Shown here: positions 41,752-47,336 of the stretch, in pieces
Layout: each line of letters opens with the position of its first letter
How positions within the stretch are numbered: position 1 is the stretch's first letter
Assembly (NCBI RefSeq): GCF_000715495.1
Contig: NZ_JNLX01000135.1
Coordinates: forward strand, 1 to 47,336
Length of the DNA stretch: 47,336 bases
Source: Hymenobacter sp. IS2118
Lineage (GTDB): Bacteria > Bacteroidota > Bacteroidia > Cytophagales > Hymenobacteraceae
Direction: 5' to 3'
Made by a program: the position numbers and the translations under genes
Notes under the pieces: generated by a model
The model's input: the letters and a program-made list of their open reading frames with translations, nothing else
Database searches by the model: none
What the model was told of the DNA's origin: nothing

Positions 41752-44226
41752 ATGCAGCTGTTGCGTCAACTTCTTGATGGCACATCGGCTGTGCGCCGAG
41801 GCGGGGGGTGGTGTTGGGGGCTCGTGTTCTTCGTAGCGGGCCTACTGCCTAGTCCGCTCCGTGCGCAGACGTTGGGCGAAGTCTCCGGTACGCTGCTGGA
41901 CCAGGCAACCCGGCAACCGCTCCCTTTTGCCAATGTGCTGCTTCTGCGGGTGTCCGACTCGGCCCTGGTAGCCAACACCCAAACCGCGGAAAACGGCACC
42001 TTTGCGCTGACCAACCTCGCGTTGGGCCGTTACCTGGTGCGGGCCGAGGCGCTGGGCTACCGTTCTATCCGCCGTCCGGCTACGATGGACGCCACTACCC
42101 CGGTGGTCCGTTTGGGGGAGTGGGGGATGGTGGCCGCCGCCGTGCAGCTGGGCGGCGTGGTCGTGCAGGGCGAAAAAGCGGCGCTGGTCAACGAGCTGGG
42201 TAAAATCGTGCTCAACGTGGACAAAGACCTCAACAGCGCGGGCGGCACGGCGGCGGATGTGCTACAGAAAGTACCCTCGGTGGCGGTGGACGAAAACGGG
42301 CAAGTGAGCCTGCGGGGCAACCCGGGCGTCACGCTCTACCTCGACGGCAAGCCAGCTCCCCCCAACCTGCGCCTCGACCAGCTGCCGGCCAGCCGCCTCG
42401 AAACCATCGAAGTCATTACCAATCCCGGCGCGCAGTATTCGGCCCAAGGCACGGGGGGCATCATCAATCTGGTGCAGAAAAAACCAACCCAGGATGGCTG
42501 GAACGGCGATGCGCTGGTTACGATGGGCACCCGCGACAAATACACGGCGTCCCTCAACCTGAACCGCAAGGTCGGCAACATCAACTTTTTTGGGGGAGTT
42601 GACGGGTCGGACAATCTCTTTCGGGGCAGCTCGTCCTTGCAGCAGGTCGCTACGGTAGACGGCAGCACCACCCGCACCGACCAGACGGGCCGAAGCACCC
42701 GCGACCAAACCGCAATTGGCGGGCGTCTGGGTGTTGGCTACGCTCCCAGCGACCAGCAGCGCCTGTCCCTCACGGCCCAGTACTACAAACAGGACAACCA
42801 GACCGCGCAGGACTTTACCACCCGGCTCACCGACGGCCTTGCCCCCACCATCGACCTGCAAAATCAGAATTCGCAGGTAGAAAACCTCTACAACGCCCGC
42901 GTCTCGGGCGATTACCGGCGCACGTGGGCCGCTTACCCCGGCCGGGTGCTGACGGCCAGCGCCACGTACCTTCTGGATGGGGGCACCGTCACGACCCAGC
43001 AGCGCGTATTGGATGGCCCCGCCCGCTATTCGCGCAACGCCCGCCAGCAACTACTGGATGTCACCATTCAGATGCCTTCGGCGCAAGTGGACTACGTGCA
43101 TCCCCTGGACGACAAGCGCGGCTGGGCAGCGGGGGTGAAAACAGACCTCATGGTGACGCCCGGCTCGGCCGATTATTCGGTGCAACCGACGACCGGCGCC
43201 GAATTCATTCGGCAGGAAGCCGGCTCGTTCCGGTACAAGTACCGGCAGCTCATTCCGCAGGCTTACGGTTCCTACCAGCACAAGTCGGGTGCGTGGGAAT
43301 ACCAGGGCGGGCTGCGGGCCGAATACACGGGCCTGCAGGCCCAGGTGCTGCCCACGGGCTCGGCCCGCCAACGGATTCTCAACGTCTTCCCCTCAGCCAC
43401 GGTGGCGCGCACGCTGCCCCACGACCAGCGCCTACAGTTCAGCTACGCGCGCCGGCTAAACCGGCCCAATTTCCTGCAAATCATTGCGCTGCCCATTTAT
43501 TTGGATGCCCGCAATTACGTGGTGGGCAACCCCGACCTACGCCCCGAGTACGTGCACGTCGCGGAGTTGGGGCACCAGGTAGCCTGGCAGACCACGACGC
43601 TGAGCACGACCCTGTTCGGGCGCTTTGCCAGCCAGTCCATCCAAAGCCTGCGCACCATTGATACGCTGGCGACCCGCCTCAGCGGCCAGCCCGATTTCAT
43701 CACCCGCACCAGCTACGCCAATTTTGGCAACACCGCCAGCTACGGGCTGGAGGTTTCGCTGACGCAAACCATAGCCCCCTGGTGGAAGCTCACGGCGAAC
43801 GGCTCTTACTACCGCAACCAAGTAGCCAGCTTCAGCGGCGAGGGGACCCGGGCCAACTTCACCGGCACGGCCTATGTCCTGAACACCTTCAACCCCACCA
43901 AAACGCTGGCCGTGCAGCTCAGCGGCAACTACCGCGCGCCGCTGGTGGTGCCGCAAGGCCGCTTGCTGGAGGTGTACGGGGTTGACGTGGCCCTCCGCCA
44001 GCGCCTCTTTCGCGACCGGGCCGCGCTGACCCTGCGCGTGAGTGACGTATTCAACACGCGCCGCCAGTACACGCAACTCGCGGCCGATGGGCTTGCCGCC
44101 GACCTGCGAACCAAATACGAAACGCGCGTGGGCTACCTGGGATTCACCTGGTTTCTGGGGAACAATAAGCCCGCCAGCACCATCGAAAACCAACCCAAAG
44201 GTGATACAGGCGGCTTCGGCGGTTAG
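41752..44226 (+). CDS. Outer-membrane TonB-type beta-barrel receptor
   Basis: ATG 41752 gives 824 residues with a signal peptide (about 1-39, ending SPLRAQ). A carboxypeptidase-regulatory-like domain follows (GEVSGTLLDQATRQPLPFANVLL), then a plug domain (DVLQKVPSVAVDENGQVSLRG, LETIEVITNPGAQYSAQG) and a C-terminal beta-barrel rich in aromatic strands (NVFPSATVARTLPHDQRLQFSYARRLNRP, VGYLGFTWFLGN). It belongs to the OMP beta-barrel group related to SusC/TonB receptors, but no TonB box was identified. Co-location with the ECF/anti-sigma pair suggests a receptor-linked signalling unit, although it lacks an evident N-terminal signalling domain. An upstream start at 41644 is possible. Confidence 0.9.
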   Translation: MQLLRQLLDGTSAVRRGGGWCWGLVFFVAGLLPSPLRAQTLGEVSGTLLDQATRQPLPFANVLLLRVSDSALVANTQTAENGTFALTNLALGRYLVRAEALGYRSIRRPATMDATTPVVRLGEWGMVAAAVQLGGVVVQGEKAALVNELGKIVLNVDKDLNSAGGTAADVLQKVPSVAVDENGQVSLRGNPGVTLYLDGKPAPPNLRLDQLPASRLETIEVITNPGAQYSAQGTGGIINLVQKKPTQDGWNGDALVTMGTRDKYTASLNLNRKVGNINFFGGVDGSDNLFRGSSSLQQVATVDGSTTRTDQTGRSTRDQTAIGGRLGVGYAPSDQQRLSLTAQYYKQDNQTAQDFTTRLTDGLAPTIDLQNQNSQVENLYNARVSGDYRRTWAAYPGRVLTASATYLLDGGTVTTQQRVLDGPARYSRNARQQLLDVTIQMPSAQVDYVHPLDDKRGWAAGVKTDLMVTPGSADYSVQPTTGAEFIRQEAGSFRYKYRQLIPQAYGSYQHKSGAWEYQGGLRAEYTGLQAQVLPTGSARQRILNVFPSATVARTLPHDQRLQFSYARRLNRPNFLQIIALPIYLDARNYVVGNPDLRPEYVHVAELGHQVAWQTTTLSTTLFGRFASQSIQSLRTIDTLATRLSGQPDFITRTSYANFGNTASYGLEVSLTQTIAPWWKLTANGSYYRNQVASFSGEGTRANFTGTAYVLNTFNPTKTLAVQLSGNYRAPLVVPQGRLLEVYGVDVALRQRLFRDRAALTLRVSDVFNTRRQYTQLAADGLAADLRTKYETRVGYLGFTWFLGNNKPASTIENQPKGDTGGFGG

Positions 44227-44282
44227 CGTGGGAACGATGACCAGACGGCTTCCGCCCTTGCGCAACGCTGTCATCCGCTGCC

Positions 44283-47200
44283 ATGCCCGTTGAATTCCTT
44301 AGCGACGAGCAGGCCGCCCGCTACGGGCGCTACCCCGCCGACCCCAGTCCGGAGCAACTGGCCCGTTTCTTTTACCTGAGCCCGCAGGACATCCAGTTTC
44401 TGGCCGGCTACCGCCGAACCTACACCCAACTCGGGTGCGCCGTGCAGCTGGGTACGTTGCGGTTTTTGGGCACGTTTCTGCCCGTTCCCACGCAGGTTCC
44501 GGCCGTTGTGGTACAAACCCTGGCCCGGCAACTGCACCTGACGGCCGATACCTGGAGCGACCAGTACACCCGGCCGAACACCTTGCACGACCACCAGGTA
44601 CAGGTGGTGGCCTATCTGGGTTTTCGCCCCTTTGACGGCCGCCAGGCGTTCCGCCTGGCCCGCTGGCTTTACGCCCAGGTGCTCACCAGCACCGTGCGGC
44701 CCAGCGTGCTCTTCGATTTGGCGACCGCGCACCTGGTGGCCCAGCGCGTCGTACTGCCCGGCGTGACGGTGCTGGCTCGCCTGATTGCGCGGGTGCGCGA
44801 GCGCACCGGCCGCCACCTCTACCGCCAGCTCCGTAACCGGTTGAACCCGGTGCAGCAGCAGGCCTTGGAATCGCTGTTGGTCGTGCCGCCTGGCCAGCGG
44901 CTCACCCGACTGGAAGCGTTACGTACCGCGCCCACCCGCGTTTCCGGCCCTGCTCTGGTGGCCGCGTTGGGACGGCTGGACCACGTGCGCGCCCTGGGTG
45001 TCGGGGACATCTCGCTCCACGACTTGCCCGAAGCCCGCTTGGTGCGGCTGGCCCGCCACGCCCAAGTGGCCTGGGGGCAGACGTTGGCCCGCATGGGGGA
45101 GGAACGCCGCCTGGCCACGCTGTTCGCCTTTGTCCAGGCCCTCGAACGCACGGCCACCGACGATGTGCTGGACCTCTTCGACGGGCTGATGACGTCGCTG
45201 GCCCTGCGGGGCGAAACGAAGCGCCGCCGCGAACGGCTCCGTTCCCTCAAGGACCTAGACCAGGCCGCGCTAGTGTTGCACCAAGCGGTGCGTATTCTGC
45301 TGGACGAATCCGTTCCCGAAGCCCACATTCGGAACCAAGTGCTGGGGCGCATCGGCGAAGCCCCGTTGCGGGCAGCAGCTGACGCAGTGCAGGCGCTGGC
45401 CGGTTCCGCAGACGACCCACAGTTCCAGGCGCTCAGCGGCAGCTACGCGACGGTGCGCCGGTTCCTGCCGACCTTGCTGGCGGGCGTTACTTTCGAGGGC
45501 GCTCCGTCGGCCAAACCCTTGCTCGACGCGTGGCGCTTCCTACAGGCCCAGGAAGCCGGTGGGCGGGGCCGGCCGAAGTGGGCGGCGGCGCCCCGCTCCC
45601 TCGTGCCCAAAAGCTGGGCGCGGCGGGTGTTTCCCGGCAAAGACGAGGTGAACCCGGCGGCGTACACCCTTTGCGTGCTGGACCGGCTGCACCAGGCCCT
45701 GCGTCGCCGGGAGGTATTCGTTGCGACAAGTGAGCGCTACGGCGACCCGCGGGCGGAACTGCTGCAAGGTGAGGCCTGGGAGGCGGCGCGGGAGGCGGTG
45801 GCCCGCGCCTTGGACCGCTCCCTCGACCCGGCCGTGGAACTGGTTCGGCTCCAGGCACAGCTACGGGCCGCCTACAGGGGAGTGGGCGAAAGCCTGCCGC
45901 ACAACACGGCGCTGCAGGTGGTGCAGCAGGACGGGCAGCCTTTTGTGCGGGTGAGCCCCTTGTCGGCGCAGGAGGAACCAGCCAGCCTGACGCACTTGCG
46001 CGAGCAGCTGGCGGGGCAGTTGCCCCGCGTGGAGCTGGCGGCGCTGCTGTTGGAAGTCGATGCCTTCACGGACTTAACCGGGGCCTTCACGCATGTGGCC
46101 GATGGACAAACCAAAGCGCTCGACCTGCCGCTGAGCATTTGCGCCGTTTTATTGGCGCAAGCCTGCAACATTGGCCTAAAGGCAGTGGCCCGGCCCGAAG
46201 TGCCCGCCCTGACGCTGCCGCGCTTGTCCTGGGTGCAACAAAACTACGTGCGGGCGGAAACGCTTGCCGCCGCCAACGCCCGTCTGGTGGACGGGCAAGC
46301 CCGGTTACCCCTGGCCCAGGCCTGGGGCGGGGGCGAAGTCGCCTCGGCCGATGGCATGCGTTTCGTGGTGCCCGTGCGCACGCTTCATGCCGGGTGGAAC
46401 CGCAAATACTACGGCTCGCAGCGCGGCGTGACCTACTACAACTTTACCGGCGACCAGTTCACGGGCTTTCACGGCATCGTCATTCCCGGCACCTTGCGCG
46501 ATTCCCTGTTCATCCTGGCCGGACTGCTGGAGCAGCAAACCAACCTGGACCCGCGCGAAATCATGGCCGATACGCACGGCTACAGCGAGGTCGTCTTTGG
46601 CTTGTTTGCGTTGCTGGGCTACCGGTTCAGCCCCCGGCTGGCCGACCTCTCGGACCAGCGCTTCTGGCGCCTGAACAAAGAGGACGACTACGGCCCGCTC
46701 AACGAGTTGGGCCGGCACGTCATCCATTCCCGCCTCATTCACGACCATTGGGACGACATGCTGCGGCTGGCGGGCTCGCTCAAGCTGGGCAAGGTCAAAG
46801 CCACCGCCGTGATGCGCACGTTGCAGCGGGCGGGTTCGCTCTCGGGCCTGGGCCGGGCGATGGCGGAATTCGGGCGGGTGGAGAAGACGCGCTACCTGCT
46901 GGCCTACGTGCAGGACGAGGCCTACCGCCGGCGCATCCTGGTGCAGCTCAACCGCGGCGAGGGCCGCCACGCGCTGGCCCGTGCCGTCTTCCACGGCAAG
47001 AAAGGCGAGTTACGCCAACGCTACCGCGAGGGCATGGAGGACCAGTTGGGCGCGCTGGGCCTGGTCGTGAACGCCTTGGTGCTGTGGAACACTCGCTATT
47101 TGCAGCAGGCGTTGGAACAGTGGCAAGAAACCGAAGGGAACCTGAACCCAGACGACGTAGCCCGCCTTTCGCCGTTACTGCACGAACACGTCAACATGCT

Positions 47201-47303
47201 GGGCCGCTACGACTTCACGCTGCCGGAAGCGGTTGCGGCCGGGCAGTTACGCCCGTTGCGCGCCCTCACGGACTGGGAAGCGTCGTTAAGCGAAATGGCC
47301 TAG
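44283..47303 (+). CDS. tnpA: Tn3-family transposase TnpA of TnB
   Basis: The 1006-residue protein starts MPVEFLSDEQAARYGRY, with the N-terminal DNA-binding domain of the family (EQLARFFYLSPQDIQFLAGYRR, TQLGCAVQLGTLRFLGTFLP). The catalytic block includes GGEVASADGMRF (first Asp), REIMADTHGYSEVVFGLF (second Asp) and LNRGEGRHALARAVFHGKKGEL (Glu). Its TAG stop lies in the right inverted repeat (47299-47336). Sequence and N-terminal domain differ from the TnA transposase, so the elements belong to different branches of the family. Confidence 0.96.
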   Translation: MPVEFLSDEQAARYGRYPADPSPEQLARFFYLSPQDIQFLAGYRRTYTQLGCAVQLGTLRFLGTFLPVPTQVPAVVVQTLARQLHLTADTWSDQYTRPNTLHDHQVQVVAYLGFRPFDGRQAFRLARWLYAQVLTSTVRPSVLFDLATAHLVAQRVVLPGVTVLARLIARVRERTGRHLYRQLRNRLNPVQQQALESLLVVPPGQRLTRLEALRTAPTRVSGPALVAALGRLDHVRALGVGDISLHDLPEARLVRLARHAQVAWGQTLARMGEERRLATLFAFVQALERTATDDVLDLFDGLMTSLALRGETKRRRERLRSLKDLDQAALVLHQAVRILLDESVPEAHIRNQVLGRIGEAPLRAAADAVQALAGSADDPQFQALSGSYATVRRFLPTLLAGVTFEGAPSAKPLLDAWRFLQAQEAGGRGRPKWAAAPRSLVPKSWARRVFPGKDEVNPAAYTLCVLDRLHQALRRREVFVATSERYGDPRAELLQGEAWEAAREAVARALDRSLDPAVELVRLQAQLRAAYRGVGESLPHNTALQVVQQDGQPFVRVSPLSAQEEPASLTHLREQLAGQLPRVELAALLLEVDAFTDLTGAFTHVADGQTKALDLPLSICAVLLAQACNIGLKAVARPEVPALTLPRLSWVQQNYVRAETLAAANARLVDGQARLPLAQAWGGGEVASADGMRFVVPVRTLHAGWNRKYYGSQRGVTYYNFTGDQFTGFHGIVIPGTLRDSLFILAGLLEQQTNLDPREIMADTHGYSEVVFGLFALLGYRFSPRLADLSDQRFWRLNKEDDYGPLNELGRHVIHSRLIHDHWDDMLRLAGSLKLGKVKATAVMRTLQRAGSLSGLGRAMAEFGRVEKTRYLLAYVQDEAYRRRILVQLNRGEGRHALARAVFHGKKGELRQRYREGMEDQLGALGLVVNALVLWNTRYLQQALEQWQETEGNLNPDDVARLSPLLHEHVNMLGRYDFTLPEAVAAGQLRPLRALTDWEASLSEMA

Positions 47304-47336
47304 CGATATTTTCTGTTCCTACTCTTGTGCTACCCC
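47299..47336 (-). repeat. TnB right terminal inverted repeat
   Basis: Read inward from the last base of the window: GGGGTAGCACAAGAGTAGG and on, matching the left end in 36 of 38 positions. It includes the stop codon of tnpA. Confidence 0.93.

Larger units (their letters stand above)
39102..47336 (+). mobile_element. TnB: 8.2-kb Tn3-family transposon with ECF module
   Basis: GGGGTAGCACAAGAGTAGG opens a 38-bp repeat at 39102-39139. Its reverse complement, with two mismatches, closes the window at 47299-47336. The element contains a resolvase gene at the left, a TnpA gene at the right whose stop lies in the right repeat, and between them an ECF sigma factor, an anti-sigma factor, a small membrane protein and an outer-membrane receptor. 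Its right flank is outside the window, so the target duplication cannot be verified. Confidence 0.93.

Overview
The window looks like a plasmid, or a plasmid-derived contig, from a GC-rich Bacteroidota bacterium of the Hymenobacter type. The signs are a C-terminal type IX secretion sorting domain, Bacteroidota -7 promoter boxes (TAnnTTTG), an outer-membrane beta-barrel receptor with a carboxypeptidase-regulatory-like N-domain, a LytTR two-component pair, and an iteron-type replicon (Rep_3 initiator, ParA, small DNA-binding partner). No rRNA, tRNA or CRISPR array was seen. Both window ends coincide exactly with ends of mobile elements: an IS at base 1 and a Tn3-family transposon at base 47336.

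Layout. 1-1110: a complete IS4-type insertion sequence that truncates a gene at 1111-1469. 1560-3213: a small YjzC-like gene and a serine recombinase preceded by a 38-bp perfect palindrome. 3228-17297 (minus strand): a run of secreted or surface-type genes. In transcription order these are a type IX-sorted protein, an NHL beta-propeller, two very large proteins whose N-termini resemble TULIP-fold P47/OrfX proteins, a patatin-like phospholipase and a secreted barrel-like protein. Two of them are broken: the first large protein by a homopolymer frameshift, the patatin by an in-frame stop. 17654-20117 (plus strand): the divergent histidine kinase and LytTR regulator. Two pairs of 21-bp-spaced direct repeats lie between them and the minus-strand run.

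20081-32854 is a 12.8-kb Tn3-family transposon, called TnA here, inserted in the LytTR gene. It has 38-bp terminal repeats and a 5-bp TACGT target duplication, and the severed 3' end of the regulator is still readable in frame at 32855-32935. TnA carries an IS1182 remnant, a BlaI-type repressor, an M56 (BlaR1-like) protease fused to two POTRA domains, two TlpA-like thioredoxins, a PA14-OmpA protein, a membrane sensor-like protein, a thioredoxin-like lipoprotein and a TnpA. No resolvase was found in it.

33256-39101 holds a LuxR-type regulator and the plasmid backbone: a Fic protein with its small partner, a second Rep_3-like gene, parA with a ParB-like gene, the main rep gene, and five 21-bp iterons. 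Four arrays of a 9-bp direct repeat are scattered through it, one upstream of parA and one inside the parB-like gene. 39102-47336 is a second, unrelated Tn3-family transposon (TnB). It has 38-bp inverted repeats, a resolvase and a TnpA, and carries an ECF sigma factor, an anti-sigma factor, a small membrane protein and an outer-membrane receptor. Two identical promoter-like sites precede the sigma operon and the membrane-protein gene.

Overall the window records layers of insertion. A two-component system that probably controlled a surface or toxin-like P47/OrfX operon was inactivated by TnA, and the operon is decaying. TnA and TnB each bring what looks like a self-regulated envelope signalling module.
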